Positions 1 through 9,494 of a stretch of DNA of 64,000 nucleotides are shown here, piece by piece. Below the pieces are notes generated by a model. It searched no databases and had not been told where the DNA came from. It saw only the letters and a list, made by a program, of their open reading frames with translations. Every line of letters starts with the position of its first letter. Within the stretch, counting starts at the first letter, position 1. The position numbers and the translations under genes are program-made. Source of the DNA: Clostridiales bacterium 38-18 (GTDB taxonomy: Bacteria; Bacillota; Clostridia; Peptostreptococcales; Acidaminobacteraceae); NCBI GenBank assembly GCA_001897605.1, contig MKTL01000016.1, positions 366,458 to 430,457 on the forward strand, given 5' to 3'.

Positions 1-1
1 A

Positions 2-1630
2 TGTCAGGAAGCAGCAGGTGGCAAAGGCTGTTCGAAAATTGGTGTCTGTGGTAAAACAGATGATGTTGCAAATTTACAAGACTTATTAATCTTTACTTTA
101 AAAGGTGTTTCAGAGTTCAATCAACAAGCACGTCAAGCGGGCTTAAATACAGAAAAAGCAGATCATGTATTATTGGATGGTTTATTTGCAACCATCACAA
201 ATGCTAACTTCGATGGCAATGCAATCAAAGATAAAATCGAAGGCGCTTTGGCAGTTAGAGAAGAAATTAAATCAGCACTTACAAATGCTGGTAAATTAGC
301 AGAAAAGGCTTACCATGATTCAGCAGTGTGGTCATCAGACAGAGCTGGATTTGAAGCGAAATCTTTAGAGCCACAAGTAGGTGTTCTTGGTACTGAAAAT
401 GAAGACGTAAGAAGCTTAAGAGAATTAATCATATACGGCTTAAAGGGTATGGCTGCATATGCAGAGCATGCTGCTAACTTAGGACACAAAGATCAAGAGA
501 TTTATACGTTCATTGAAAAAGCGCTTTTAGCGACGATCAATGATGGCTTATCAGCAGATGAACTGGTAGCGCTTACATTAGAGACAGGAAAATACGGCGT
601 TAACGTAATGGCTCTTTTAGATACTGCTAATACGAGCACATATGGTAACCCTGAAATTACAGAAGTTAATATTGGCGTAGGTAAAAACCCAGCGATCCTA
701 ATCAGTGGTCATGACCTTAAAGATATGGAAGAACTTTTAGCACAAACTGAAGGTACTGGCGTAGACGTTTACACACACAGTGAAATGTTACCAGCGCATT
801 ATTACCCAGCATTTAAAAAGTACAGCCATTTCGTAGGTAACTACGGTAATGCTTGGTGGAAACAAAAAGAAGAATTTGAAACCTTCAATGGACCAATCGT
901 ATTCACAACTAACTGTATCGTACCACCACTTGCAAGCTATAAAGACAGAGTTTACACAACTGGTTCTGCAGGCTTTGAAGGCTTTAAGCACATTCCTAGC
1001 AGAGTTAATGGCGGCGCTAAAGACTTCAGTGAAGTCATCGCTCATGCAAAAAGATTACCTTCACCAACAGAGATTGAAACAGGTAAAATCATCGGTGGTT
1101 TTGCTCACAACCAAGTACTTGCATTAGCTGATAAAGTAGTTGATGCCGTTAAAACTGGCGCAATTAAGCAGTTCTTTGTAATGGCAGGCTGTGATGGTCG
1201 TATGAAGTCAAGAGACTACTACACTGAGTTCGCTAACGAGCTTCCAAGTGATACAGTAATCTTAACTGCTGGCTGTGCAAAATACAGATACAATAAGCTT
1301 AACCTTGGTGACATCGGTGGTATTCCAAGAGTACTTGACGCTGGTCAATGTAACGACTCTTACTCATTGGCAGTGATCGCGCTTAAACTTAAAGAAGTGT
1401 TTGAACTGAATGATATCAATGAATTACCAATCAGCTATAACATTGCTTGGTATGAGCAAAAAGCAGTTATCGTACTTTTAGCTCTTCTCTACCTAGGGGT
1501 TAAAAACATCAAGCTTGGGCCAACATTACCTGCGTTCTTATCGCCAAATGTTGCAAATGTCCTAGTAAATACTTTTGGTATCAACGGTATTTCAACTGTA
1601 AAAGAAGACATCGTTCAATTCTTAGGTTAA
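2..1630 (+). CDS. hcp: Hybrid cluster protein / hydroxylamine reductase (5' end outside window)
   Basis: Hybrid cluster proteins carry a cubane Fe-S cluster and an Fe-S-O hybrid cluster and act on NO or hydroxylamine in the cytoplasm of anaerobes. The frame is open from the window edge. It begins within the N-terminal cysteine motif ([18 protein letters not shown]), so probably only about five codons are missing. C-terminal family motifs are visible: [23 protein letters not shown] and [17 protein letters not shown], which supply hybrid-cluster ligands. It is followed by a clear terminator, so it probably ends its own transcript. Its promoter and any redox regulator lie outside the window. Confidence 0.95.
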   Translation, partial: CQEAAGGKGCSKIGVCGKTDDVANLQDLLIFTLKGVSEFNQQARQAGLNTEKADHVLLDGLFATITNANFDGNAIKDKIEGALAVREEIKSALTNAGKLAEKAYHDSAVWSSDRAGFEAKSLEPQVGVLGTENEDVRSLRELIIYGLKGMAAYAEHAANLGHKDQEIYTFIEKALLATINDGLSADELVALTLETGKYGVNVMALLDTANTSTYGNPEITEVNIGVGKNPAILISGHDLKDMEELLAQTEGTGVDVYTHSEMLPAHYYPAFKKYSHFVGNYGNAWWKQKEEFETFNGPIVFTTNCIVPPLASYKDRVYTTGSAGFEGFKHIPSRVNGGAKDFSEVIAHAKRLPSPTEIETGKIIGGFAHNQVLALADKVVDAVKTGAIKQFFVMAGCDGRMKSRDYYTEFANELPSDTVILTAGCAKYRYNKLNLGDIGGIPRVLDAGQCNDSYSLAVIALKLKEVFELNDINELPISYNIAWYEQKAVIVLLALLYLGVKNIKLGPTLPAFLSPNVANVLVNTFGINGISTVKEDIVQFLG

Positions 1631-1666
1631 TTAACAATAATGTGCTTCGTGGCTTACGAAGGTAAG

Positions 1667-1712
1667 CATAAATCATTAAATCATTAAATCATTAAATTCA
1701 TTAAAATTATTA
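1667..1712. repeat. Short AT-rich direct repeats, 8-9 bp unit
   Basis: Three copies of TAAATCAT in tandem are followed by degenerate copies (TAAATTCAT, TAAAATTAT). It lies between the hcp stop and its terminator. It looks like simple slippage sequence; no function is evident. Confidence 0.6.
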
Positions 1713-1742
1713 AAGCTTTTAAGCATAATAGGGTTTAAAATA

Positions 1743-1784
1743 AGCTGTAGTTACTTTATTAAATAGGGTAACTACAGTTTTTTG
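1743..1784 (+). terminator. Rho-independent terminator of hcp
   Basis: A perfect 10-bp stem, CTGTAGTTAC (1745-1754) with GTAACTACAG (1768-1777), is followed by six T. Confidence 0.9.
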
Positions 1785-1823
1785 TTATCAATTTTTATTA
1801 ACGAAAAAGCAACATGCTATAAA

Positions 1824-1852
1824 TTGTAATGGTTACACCTTTAGGGTATACT
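1824..1852 (+). promoter_or_regulatory. SigA-type promoter of the HAD phosphatase gene
   Basis: TTGTAA (1824-1829), 17-bp spacer, TATACT (1847-1852), about 20 bp before the start codon and just before a GGAGGTG ribosome site. The 5' UTR would be very short. Confidence 0.65.
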
Positions 1853-1872
1853 GTACAGGTGGAGGTGAAATC

Positions 1873-2709
1873 ATGAACAAACCAATAAAAGTCATTATTT
1901 CAGATTTAGATGGCACTCTCCTAAATGCAGAGCACACCATTAGTGAGTATAGTAAAAAAGTGGTAAGGCAGCTTGCAGAGCATGATATTAGATTTATCAT
2001 AGCAACTGGAAGACATTTAAGAGATGCAAGTAAAATTAAAGAAAAATTAGGTGTTAATGCTTATTTGATTACAGCAAATGGCGCAACGGTTGCAGATGAA
2101 GCTGGTAACTTAATCTATCAAGCTTCAATTCCTTCAGAAGTTGTTAAAGATATTTTATCCATTGAAGTAGAAGAAGGCGTCTTTAAAAATCTCTATCAGG
2201 GCGATCACTGGCTGATGGAAGAAAATGATACCGTATTTGATGAGTACTACCAAGAGGGTGATTTTGCTTTTACGCTGTGTCGTTTTGAAGAAAGATATGA
2301 ACATCCTACCAATAAGATATTTTTTACAACAAGGGATCATAGAAAATTAGAAAATGTGGCCAAAATCATATCAGAAAAATACGGAGAGATTGTCGATTTA
2401 ACCTTTTCTATGCCAGAATGCTTAGAAATCATGCCCAAAGGTGTTAATAAGGGTGCTGCAATTATTGAAACCCTACAACAGCTAGGCATTTCAAAGGAAT
2501 ATGTAATCGCATTTGGCGATGGTATGAACGACGTCGAAATGCTTCAAGTGGTGGGAAAGGGTTACTTGATGGGAAATGCAACACCTAAGCTTGTCGAAAG
2601 CTTGCCTAAGCATGAAATGATAGGTAAAAATAGTGACGACGGTGTGGCTAGACACATCGAAAAACTATTAGGACATTCGGTTAAAACACCTCATAAAGCG
2701 GTAGTATAA
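1873..2709 (+). CDS. HAD-superfamily Cof-type sugar-phosphate phosphatase
   Basis: A 278-residue cytoplasmic hydrolase of the HAD IIB (Cof/YidA) group, which dephosphorylates sugar phosphates and similar small metabolites. Motif I is DLDGTL near residue 11, with the nucleophilic Asp first. An IATGR segment follows near residue 43. The late Lys motif GVNKGAAI and motif IV FGDGMNDVEML are near residues 190-225. The cap domain sits between, and length is typical. It has its own promoter and a terminator that overlaps its stop codon, so it is probably monocistronic. The exact substrate cannot be read from sequence. Confidence 0.88.
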   Translation: MNKPIKVIISDLDGTLLNAEHTISEYSKKVVRQLAEHDIRFIIATGRHLRDASKIKEKLGVNAYLITANGATVADEAGNLIYQASIPSEVVKDILSIEVEEGVFKNLYQGDHWLMEENDTVFDEYYQEGDFAFTLCRFEERYEHPTNKIFFTTRDHRKLENVAKIISEKYGEIVDLTFSMPECLEIMPKGVNKGAAIIETLQQLGISKEYVIAFGDGMNDVEMLQVVGKGYLMGNATPKLVESLPKHEMIGKNSDDGVARHIEKLLGHSVKTPHKAVV

Positions 2710-2730
2710 ACGCTTTGTTAGGTGTTTTTT
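2683..2730 (+). terminator. Terminator overlapping the 3' end of the HAD gene
   Basis: AACACCT...AAGCG pairs with CGCTT...AGGTGTT, followed by six T. The 5' arm lies inside the last codons of the phosphatase gene. Confidence 0.75.
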
Positions 2731-2763
2731 ACATGAAAAAAATCTTTAGGTTTCCTTTCAAAA

Positions 2764-2772
2764 TGATATACT
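2764..2772 (+). promoter_or_regulatory. Extended -10 promoter candidate for the aro operon
   Basis: TGATATACT fits an extended -10 (TGN before TATACT). No good -35 is seen 17 bp upstream. It lies about 68 bp before aroB. Confidence 0.45.
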
Positions 2773-2839
2773 AGATAGAGATGCATGTGAAAGCAGTCGC
2801 TGTCGTGTATACGAACCTTAGAATTAGAAGGAAGGTCTT

Positions 2840-3934
2840 ATGAAATTCAATCAAACACCGACTATAACACTTGAGTTAAAGCAGGGAAGCTATCCCATAT
2901 ATATAGAAAATCAATTGATTAAGAATGGATTGATCAAAGCCTTAATAAGTGAATCAGACAATAAAGAAACCATCGTTATAACAGATGAAATGGTTTATAG
3001 AATTTACGAAGCGTTTCTTCCAAAGGAACGTGTTATCATCGTACCTGAGGGTGAAGCCTCAAAACAGATTAACATCTATACAGAGGTTGTTGAGCGATTG
3101 GCAGTTTTAAATTTAAATCGTCAAAGTCAAATTATTGCGTTTGGTGGTGGCGTAGTTGGTGATTTGGCTGGATTTGTTGCCGCGACGTTTATGAGGGGAA
3201 TTTCATACATTCAGATACCGACATCGCTAATGGCGATGGTGGACAGTAGCATCGGTGGAAAAGTCGCGTTGAATTTAAATCATGGGAAAAACCTGATTGG
3301 TAGTTTTTATCAGCCAGATGCGGTCTTTATAGATCCTTCCTTATTGATGACATTGAATCGTGAAGAGTGGATCAATGGTATGGCTGAGGTCGTTAAATAT
3401 GCTGTTGGCTTTGATCGGCAACTGTACAAGTTTTTAATCGAAAATACTCTGGATACTTTAATGGCAAATGAAGTCATTACTCGGCAGATGATTACCGCTT
3501 GCGTTATGATAAAATGCGAAATTGTTTCTCAGGATGAGCTAGATAAAGGCATTAGAAATTATCTTAATTTTGGGCACACGATAGGGCATGCCATTGAAAC
3601 ATACTACAACTACATCACCTACAAGCACGGTGAAGCAGTTGCTATTGGGATGTATCTTAAAATAAAACTCGCTTTTGAGTTAAATCTGTTATCACAGGAA
3701 GCCTTTGACGAAATATCGGATATCTACAAGAGATATCAATTGCCAACGCATTTTGATAAGAATGATGCTGATGCTGTATTTGAGCTTATGGCAAGAGACA
3801 AAAAGCGCGTTACAGATGAGGTTGATTGGATTCGATTCGAAGGCGTCGGTAAATTGGGAAAAGGTCGAGATCATTTAGGCTGGCTGATGACAACCTTTAA
3901 AGGCATTTTAAATGAAGGTGCTAAGGATGAATGA
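2840..3934 (+). CDS. aroB: 3-dehydroquinate synthase
   Basis: Converts DAHP to 3-dehydroquinate, the second shikimate step, using NAD+ and a divalent metal. The 364 residues match the family length. Visible motifs are the NAD-binding glycine-rich GGGVVGDLAGF near residue 101, the active-site region MVDSSIGGKVALN, and the metal-binding NFGHTIGHAIE. It is first in the aroB-aroA-aroC operon. Its stop codon overlaps the preferred aroA start, which suggests translational coupling. The ribosome site GAAGGAAGG is a few bases before the ATG. Confidence 0.97.
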   Translation: MKFNQTPTITLELKQGSYPIYIENQLIKNGLIKALISESDNKETIVITDEMVYRIYEAFLPKERVIIVPEGEASKQINIYTEVVERLAVLNLNRQSQIIAFGGGVVGDLAGFVAATFMRGISYIQIPTSLMAMVDSSIGGKVALNLNHGKNLIGSFYQPDAVFIDPSLLMTLNREEWINGMAEVVKYAVGFDRQLYKFLIENTLDTLMANEVITRQMITACVMIKCEIVSQDELDKGIRNYLNFGHTIGHAIETYYNYITYKHGEAVAIGMYLKIKLAFELNLLSQEAFDEISDIYKRYQLPTHFDKNDADAVFELMARDKKRVTDEVDWIRFEGVGKLGKGRDHLGWLMTTFKGILNEGAKDE

Positions 3935-5183
3935 GCAGATGAAGATCACCCCTAGATATTTGCATGGCATCTTATCGATGCCACCTTCGAAGAGTATCAG
4001 TCATAGAGCTATAATTTGCGCCGCTTTGTCACAGGGAACCTCTAGAGTTGAAAATTTGGTGTTATCAGAGGATATTAAGGCGTCTATAGCGGCTATGATA
4101 CAATTTGGCGCGAAAATAGAGCTCGACTACAACCCCATAAGCAATAGATATACGGCTAATATTTGGGGAATAAAGGAAGCGGTTGATCGTCCATTGACCA
4201 TTGACTGCAGGGAATCAGGCTCCACTGCGCGTTTTTTAATCCCCTTTTTTCAATTGACAAAAAGTAAAGTTACCTTTGTTGGTGCGGAAGGCTTAATGAA
4301 AAGACCCTTCGGTCCGTATTTAAGGCTCTTTGAAAGTCAAAAGCTTCAATACCAAAGTCATTCGGGTGCACTTCCAATCACCGTTTCAGGAAGCTGGCAA
4401 CCAGGAGAATATGAGCTTGTTGGTAATGTAAGCTCGCAATTTATCACCGGTCTGTTGTTTGTTCTGCCTCTTCTTGAGGGTGACAGTCAGATAAGGATTA
4501 AACCACCTTTTGAGTCGGTTGATTATGTGAAGCTGACCATTAGCTGTTTGAAAAAATTTGGCATAGACATTATTTGGAAGGATGATTTAACCCTTTGGAT
4601 TAATGGCCATCAGTCCTACCATGCATCAGATTACTGGGTTGAGGGTGATTATTCACAAGCTGCTTTTTGGTTAGTGGCGAATTCAATAGGCAGTCACATA
4701 GTGATAGAGGGGCTAAACACTGCCTCTGAGCAAGGTGATAAAAGAATTATTGAAATTATCGAACAAGTGACAAAGCAAAGTGAGTCAGAAGGCTATTTAG
4801 AGATCGATGTCAGCCAATGTCCTGATTTGGTTCCCATCATAGCGGTTCTTTGCACCGTTAAGCCTGGTCTATTTAAAATTACAGGAGCTGAGCGCGTGAG
4901 AATTAAAGAATCCAATCGACTTTTAGCGATTGCTTCTGAGCTCAATAAATTAGGCGCATTGATCACTGAAACTGAAGATGGTCTTGAGATAGTTGGAAAT
5001 AGGCAGTTAACAGGAGGCATGGTTGAAGCCTGGCAGGATCACAGAATTGCCATGGCACTTGCAATTGCAGCGACCTGTGCAAATGATGTGGTTACCATTC
5101 TAGGAAAAGACAGTGTAAATAAATCTTACCCAGAGTTCTGGAAAGATTATCATGCTTTAGGAGGTGTTATTAGTGGCGAGTAG
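3927..5183 (+). CDS. aroA: 3-phosphoshikimate 1-carboxyvinyltransferase (EPSP synthase)
   Basis: Transfers enolpyruvyl from PEP to shikimate-3-phosphate. Motifs: PSKSISHRA (shikimate-3-P binding) at the N-terminus, ESGSTARFL (PEP site), MKRPFGPYL, SSQFITGLL, DYSQAAFWL, RIKESNRL and QDHRIAMAL. I place the start at ATG 3927, with GAAGGTG six bases upstream; the frame also has an ATG at 3912 with no good ribosome site. It overlaps aroB by 8 bp and aroC by 11 bp, so the three genes are probably translationally coupled. The product is about 418 residues. Confidence 0.96.
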   Translation: MNEQMKITPRYLHGILSMPPSKSISHRAIICAALSQGTSRVENLVLSEDIKASIAAMIQFGAKIELDYNPISNRYTANIWGIKEAVDRPLTIDCRESGSTARFLIPFFQLTKSKVTFVGAEGLMKRPFGPYLRLFESQKLQYQSHSGALPITVSGSWQPGEYELVGNVSSQFITGLLFVLPLLEGDSQIRIKPPFESVDYVKLTISCLKKFGIDIIWKDDLTLWINGHQSYHASDYWVEGDYSQAAFWLVANSIGSHIVIEGLNTASEQGDKRIIEIIEQVTKQSESEGYLEIDVSQCPDLVPIIAVLCTVKPGLFKITGAERVRIKESNRLLAIASELNKLGALITETEDGLEIVGNRQLTGGMVEAWQDHRIAMALAIAATCANDVVTILGKDSVNKSYPEFWKDYHALGGVISGE

Positions 5184-6270
5184 TATAGGAAATTCAATTA
5201 AGCTGACTCTGTTCGGAGAGTCGCACGGACAAGGTGTGGGCTGCGTGATAGACGGTCTACCGCCTAACTATAAACTGAACAAAGCGCTGATTGAAAAGCG
5301 TCTCAATCAACGAAAACCAGGACAGGCTCTAACAACGCCGAGAGCTGAGTCGGATGAATATGAGTTACTAAGTGGTTATTTCAACGAAAAAACCACAGGA
5401 GCGCCACTAACGGTGTGGTTTGTGAGCCATAATACGCGATCAAAGGATTATGATGCTATAAAGCATGTTTTTAGGCCTGGGCATGCTGACTATGTTGGGC
5501 ATATTAAGTCTGATGGTGCCAATGACTATCGCGGAGGCGGTCATTTTTCAGCGAGATTAACGGCACCCTTAGTTTTTGCTGGTGCTATTGCAGAGGACTT
5601 ACTCAATAAAAGAGGCATTCAAATCGTTTCGCATATTTTCCAAATTGGCGGAGAAAAATCAATTTCATTATCCCGTTACGGTATATTTAATGAGGATTTA
5701 GAAAGACTGTCAGATGCTACGTATGGCATTTATCCCGATGCAAGAATGAGAATGCTGGATGTCGTAGAAGCTGCAAGAAATCAAGGAGATTCAGTTGGCG
5801 CAATAATTGAAACCTCAGTGTTTGAGCTTCCTATAGGCTTAGGTGAACCCTTTTTTGACTCAGCTGAAAGTCAATTGTCTCATGCGCTCTTTTCCATTCC
5901 AGGATTGAAAGGGGTTAGCTTTGGAGATGGCTTTGATTTTGCATCAAAATTAGGTAGTGAAGTGATCGATGCCTTTGTTTTGGACCACTTAGGCCAAGTT
6001 CAAACCAATGCCAATCATAATGGTGGCATCAACGGTGGCTTAACCAATGGTATGCCTTTGACCTTCAAGTGTGTGTTTAAACCAACCGCCTCCATAGGAA
6101 AGAAGCAAAATACGCTGAATTTCAATACAAAAGAAATGACTGAGCTCGAAATTGAAGGTCGACACGATCCGTGTATAGCCCTAAGAGCGGTTCCAATTGT
6201 TAAGGCAATGACAGCGCTAACGTTACTAGATATGTTAATCGCACATCAAAAGAGTTTCAAAGATGAGTAA
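5173..6270 (+). CDS. aroC: Chorismate synthase
   Basis: Makes chorismate from EPSP with reduced FMN, the last shared aromatic step. Motifs: GESHGQGVGCVIDG at the N-terminus, RPGHADY, GGGHFSARLTAP, NHNGGINGGLTNG and GRHDPCIALRAVP (FMN and substrate binding). A perfect AGGAGG at 5159-5164 places the start at GTG 5173, eight bases downstream, rather than the in-frame GTG 5164 within the ribosome site. The product is 365 residues. It is last in the aro operon. Chorismate is also the precursor of menaquinone, relevant to the ubiD/ubiA/ubiX cluster farther along. Confidence 0.96.
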   Translation: MASSIGNSIKLTLFGESHGQGVGCVIDGLPPNYKLNKALIEKRLNQRKPGQALTTPRAESDEYELLSGYFNEKTTGAPLTVWFVSHNTRSKDYDAIKHVFRPGHADYVGHIKSDGANDYRGGGHFSARLTAPLVFAGAIAEDLLNKRGIQIVSHIFQIGGEKSISLSRYGIFNEDLERLSDATYGIYPDARMRMLDVVEAARNQGDSVGAIIETSVFELPIGLGEPFFDSAESQLSHALFSIPGLKGVSFGDGFDFASKLGSEVIDAFVLDHLGQVQTNANHNGGINGGLTNGMPLTFKCVFKPTASIGKKQNTLNFNTKEMTELEIEGRHDPCIALRAVPIVKAMTALTLLDMLIAHQKSFKDE

Positions 6271-6544
6271 GAGCTGTACAGCGATTGGTCAAAAAATTGT
6301 ACATGATAACAAACTTATTTCAGATAACTCATTAATATGATAAATAAATGGTTTCATTTCTAATATTTAGGAGAAAATCAGTTTCCTAATAAGATGCGTT
6401 AAAACGCTGCAAGACAATCATTTCAATAGATTCTCTAAATTACAATCGTAATTCTATAGTTTAGTATAGGATGGGTCTATAATTGAATTTGATAGGAATG
6501 CATGACCTTAATTAACCGAGAAACCTATAAAAATGAAATAAATA

Positions 6545-6608
6545 TTGACAGTTGTTCACTTATTGTACATAAATTTGTACACAATTTGGACAACTGTCAA
6601 TTTTTTTA
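6545..6608. promoter_or_regulatory. Large inverted repeat, candidate enhancer site (or terminator)
   Basis: An 11-bp perfect inverted repeat, TTGACAGTTGT (6545-6555) and ACAACTGTCAA (6590-6600), encloses two TTGTACA copies separated by 5 bp. A T-rich tract follows the right arm, so a terminator function is possible. Its position 85-140 bp upstream of a sigma-54-like promoter is where an activator binding site would be expected. Confidence 0.5.
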
Positions 6609-6684
6609 TTCTAAATTGTAAAGCTTTTATTAATAAAGTCGTGTAAATGCACATTTTTAAGTGCAAGAATCTTAGTGAATATTT

Positions 6685-6700
6685 TGGCATAGGAATTGCT
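6685..6700 (+). promoter_or_regulatory. Sigma-54 (-24/-12) promoter for the chemoreceptor-liv operon
   Basis: TGGCATAGGAATTGCT fits the sigma-54 consensus TGGCAYRNNNNTTGCW at every defined position, with GG and GC ten bases apart. It ends 54 bp before the chemoreceptor start, giving a UTR of about 44 nt with AGGAG at 6744-6748. Confidence 0.7.
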
Positions 6701-6754
6701 AGTATAAAAGACAAGGAATGCAGGAAATAAACAACTAGAAATTAGGAGCTAATT

Positions 6755-7591
6755 ATGATCACGGATATTTCCCAAAATTCAACGATGCAGTTGTTCAATG
6801 AGATCATACCTTTGTTGAACCTTCTAGTCGATGAAAAGCTCATGGTCGGAATCAACAACACTGAGCGGTGTCTAAAGTTCTATACCGGAACTGCAGGGAC
6901 AGTACAATCGGAGGAACAGTCGTTACTTAAAAAGGGCTCTGCAGCCTATGACAGTATACAGACGGGTAAGCTCGTTCACAAAGTAATTCCTAAAGAGGTT
7001 TTTGGATTTCCTTACAAGGCAATCGGCTATCCAGTATTTGACGAAAATGGCATCGTCGTTGGCGCGATTGGCTTTGGCATCAGTCTTGAGAAGCAAAGTC
7101 AGATGGAAACCCTAAGTACGACATTATCTGTAGCATTAGAAAAGCTTTCCGCATCGTTTAAGGAGGTATCTACAAACATTCAGAGTGTTGTAGATCGAAA
7201 CATCGATATTGGAAGAGATGTCGTTGCTTCAAGAGAATCAACCGATAAGACAGATGAAATCATAAGTTTCATTAGCAACATTGCAAACCAAACGAATTTG
7301 CTAGGTCTAAACGCAGCGATTGAGGCGGCGCGATCTGGTGAGCACGGTAGAGGCTTCGGTGTTGTGGCAGAAGAAATTAGAAAAATGTCGAAATCGAGTA
7401 AGGATTCTGCAGACTTAATTAAGAATACTTTGACCCAAATCAAAGGTTCTATTGGCAACATTGAACGTAAAATTCACGATAATAACGGAATCTTTAGTAT
7501 GCAGACCGAAGCATTAGAGGAGATTTCAAAGTCGGTTGAAGCGCTCAATGAAAGTGCTAAAACGCTTGAAAGCCTTGCAAAGCAGTTTTAG
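6755..7591 (+). CDS. Soluble methyl-accepting chemotaxis-type protein (YfmS-like)
   Basis: A 278-residue protein with no transmembrane segment. The N-terminal ~125 residues form a small sensory domain (segment [17 protein letters not shown] followed by [11 protein letters not shown]). The C-terminal half is a short chemoreceptor signalling coiled coil with the hairpin-tip motif [19 protein letters not shown] near residues 172-190, which contacts CheA and CheW. Size and layout resemble the soluble receptor YfmS of Bacillus. It is 31 bp upstream of livH on the same strand, with no terminator between. I infer cotranscription and a link between amino-acid transport and taxis; ligand unknown. Confidence 0.85.
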   Translation: MITDISQNSTMQLFNEIIPLLNLLVDEKLMVGINNTERCLKFYTGTAGTVQSEEQSLLKKGSAAYDSIQTGKLVHKVIPKEVFGFPYKAIGYPVFDENGIVVGAIGFGISLEKQSQMETLSTTLSVALEKLSASFKEVSTNIQSVVDRNIDIGRDVVASRESTDKTDEIISFISNIANQTNLLGLNAAIEAARSGEHGRGFGVVAEEIRKMSKSSKDSADLIKNTLTQIKGSIGNIERKIHDNNGIFSMQTEALEEISKSVEALNESAKTLESLAKQF

Positions 7592-7622
7592 TTATGAAAA
7601 AACATTAGATGAGGTGAACATT

Positions 7623-8498
7623 TTGAGTACTTTTATTCAAGTCATTCTGCGTAGCTTAGAGACTGGGAGTATATACGCACTCGCAGCGCTAAGCATCATC
7701 ATTATTTTTAGAACATCCAATATTGTTAACTTTTCTCAGGGTGCAGTTGCGATGTTTAATACTTTCGTCGTTACCTACTTATTTAACACAATGGGCATTA
7801 ACATCTGGTTGGCTGCTCTAGGTGGTATCGTCAGTGCGATCTTAATCGGTATACTGATTGACCTTGTAGTTATTCGACATACTAAAAAAGTTCATCCCGA
7901 AGCAAAACAGATTATCACGCTGGGTATGATCATGATTGTTTTAGGAATTGCGCCACTTATCTTTGGTGTTGATCCACTGAGATTACCGAGACTGATTGAA
8001 CAAGGTAACCTTTCAATCCTCGGAGCAGATATTTCCTACAATGGTATTTTTAATATTTTATTTGGTCTACTCGTAATGGGCGGACTGTTTGTGATTTTAC
8101 AAAAAACAAAAATTGGATTAGCAATTCGTTCTACTGCTTCAAACGAGCATACTGCAAAATTAATGGGCGTACCAACAAAGACAGTCACTATGGGTGCATG
8201 GGCAGTTGCGGGAGTACTCGGCGTTATCTCTGGTGTAATGACAGCGCCTATGACCTCTGTAACCCTTCACATTATGGATGATGTCCAATTAAACGCACTA
8301 ATCGCAGTTGTATTAGGTGGGTTCCAAACTTTTTATGGTCCAGTAGTTGGCGCATATATTATCGGTGTTGGTAGAAACCTATTACTTTACTACGGCAGCT
8401 CAGTATGGGGCGGACAGATTTTATATATTCTAATCTTAGTATTCTTGGTGTTTAGACCTCATGGGTTATTCGGCAAGAAAATCATTAAAAAGGTGTAG
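7623..8498 (+). CDS. livH: Branched-chain amino acid ABC transporter permease LivH
   Basis: Inner-membrane permease of the HAAT family, about 291 residues, with some eight hydrophobic segments, including the early GSIYALAALSIIIIF helix. The cytoplasmic EAA-like loop includes RSTASNEHTAKLMGV. The longest frame opens at 7536 inside the chemoreceptor gene, but GAGGTG at 7611-7616 sits six bases before TTG 7623, and that start gives a normal LivH N-terminus (MSTFIQVILRSLETG). It pairs with LivM and is energised by LivG and LivF. Confidence 0.92.
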   Translation: MSTFIQVILRSLETGSIYALAALSIIIIFRTSNIVNFSQGAVAMFNTFVVTYLFNTMGINIWLAALGGIVSAILIGILIDLVVIRHTKKVHPEAKQIITLGMIMIVLGIAPLIFGVDPLRLPRLIEQGNLSILGADISYNGIFNILFGLLVMGGLFVILQKTKIGLAIRSTASNEHTAKLMGVPTKTVTMGAWAVAGVLGVISGVMTAPMTSVTLHIMDDVQLNALIAVVLGGFQTFYGPVVGAYIIGVGRNLLLYYGSSVWGGQILYILILVFLVFRPHGLFGKKIIKKV

Positions 8499-8506
8499 GT
8501 GAAAAG

Positions 8507-9493
8507 ATGAAGAAAATAATTAAAAATCCTTACTTACATTTTGTCCTTTTAGGTTTGATATTAGCACTTGTGCCAACTTTGGCAAAAATGGGACTAATGA
8601 AGACAAGTTATTTAACAACGCTTGGCGGCACCTTTATTTTCGCAATTGCAGCGTTGGGACTTAATATTCTACTTGGCTATTCAGGATTAATTTCACTAGG
8701 TACAGCTGGTTTTATGGGCTTTGCAGCTTACTTATCAGCCTATTTCACAGCAGATTTAGCATTGCCTTTTGAGCTAAGCATCATCTTAGCAGTTGTTATA
8801 CCAACGTTATTGGGTATCTTAGTCGGATTGGTATCACTGAAAATAGAAGGTATTTATCTTGCGATTGCAACATTAGCAGTATCTGAAATTCTCAAAAAGA
8901 CATTTGAGGAATTTGATTTCTTTACAAATGGCTTTAGTGGTAAAACCGCTCAGTATCCAACACTTCTTGGAACTTTTGAGTTAGATCGTGCAGGCACCTA
9001 TTATTTTGTGGTTGCAATACTGATACTTGTAATGCTTTTAACCTATAACCTTATGAACGGTAGATTGGGAAGAGCATTGAATGCAATGAGAGGTAGTGAA
9101 GCGGCTTCACAGGCAATGGGCGTAAATCTTCTCAATCATAGATTAATCGCATTTGCTCTTGCTACTATGTATGCAGCAATTGCAGGTGTTCTCTATGTAC
9201 ACTTTGTTAAATATTCATATCCAACCATTTGGTCGCTTAACCTATCCCTTAACTTCCTTGCGATGATCGTTATCGGTGGTCTTAGATCCATTTATGGAAC
9301 CTTACTCGGTGCATTTATCGTATTCGCGGTACCGGATTTACTATTAAAACAAGTGCCGTTTTTCAGTGATTTATCGTATGTTTTAAATGGTATTCTCATC
9401 ATCGTCGTTATCATTTTCTATCCAAATGGCTTGGTGCATATGTTTACTGATTTAAAACGCTTTATAGTAAAACTGGTAAAAGGAGAGAAATAG
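8507..9493 (+). CDS. livM: Branched-chain amino acid ABC transporter permease LivM
   Basis: Second membrane subunit, 328 residues with about nine hydrophobic helices. Typical LivM segments are LGLNILLGYSGLISLGTAGF near residue 50 and the cytoplasmic loop LNAMRGSEAASQAMGVN near residue 200. It lies 8 bp after livH and directly before livG, in the usual HMGF order. The C-terminus is short and basic, as normal for the family. Confidence 0.94.
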   Translation: MKKIIKNPYLHFVLLGLILALVPTLAKMGLMKTSYLTTLGGTFIFAIAALGLNILLGYSGLISLGTAGFMGFAAYLSAYFTADLALPFELSIILAVVIPTLLGILVGLVSLKIEGIYLAIATLAVSEILKKTFEEFDFFTNGFSGKTAQYPTLLGTFELDRAGTYYFVVAILILVMLLTYNLMNGRLGRALNAMRGSEAASQAMGVNLLNHRLIAFALATMYAAIAGVLYVHFVKYSYPTIWSLNLSLNFLAMIVIGGLRSIYGTLLGAFIVFAVPDLLLKQVPFFSDLSYVLNGILIIVVIIFYPNGLVHMFTDLKRFIVKLVKGEK

Positions 9494-9494
9494 T

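Larger units (their letters stand above)
6271..6754. other. 484-bp intergenic region with dyads and sigma-54 promoter
   Basis: No plausible gene. It holds several small hairpins (for example GCGTT/AACGC near 6395), a large inverted repeat at 6545-6600 and the -24/-12 element at 6685-6700. TGTACA occurs four times (near 6276, 6298, 6564 and 6575). No obvious strong terminator directly follows aroC. Confidence 0.7.

Noticed and set aside
1667-1712. Possible replication or recombination site from the TAAATCAT repeats
   Set aside because: Only three exact copies of simple AT sequence and no neighbouring replication or integrase gene.
7536-7622. Longer livH start inside the chemoreceptor gene
   Set aside because: The ribosome site GAGGTG and normal LivH N-terminus support TTG 7623.
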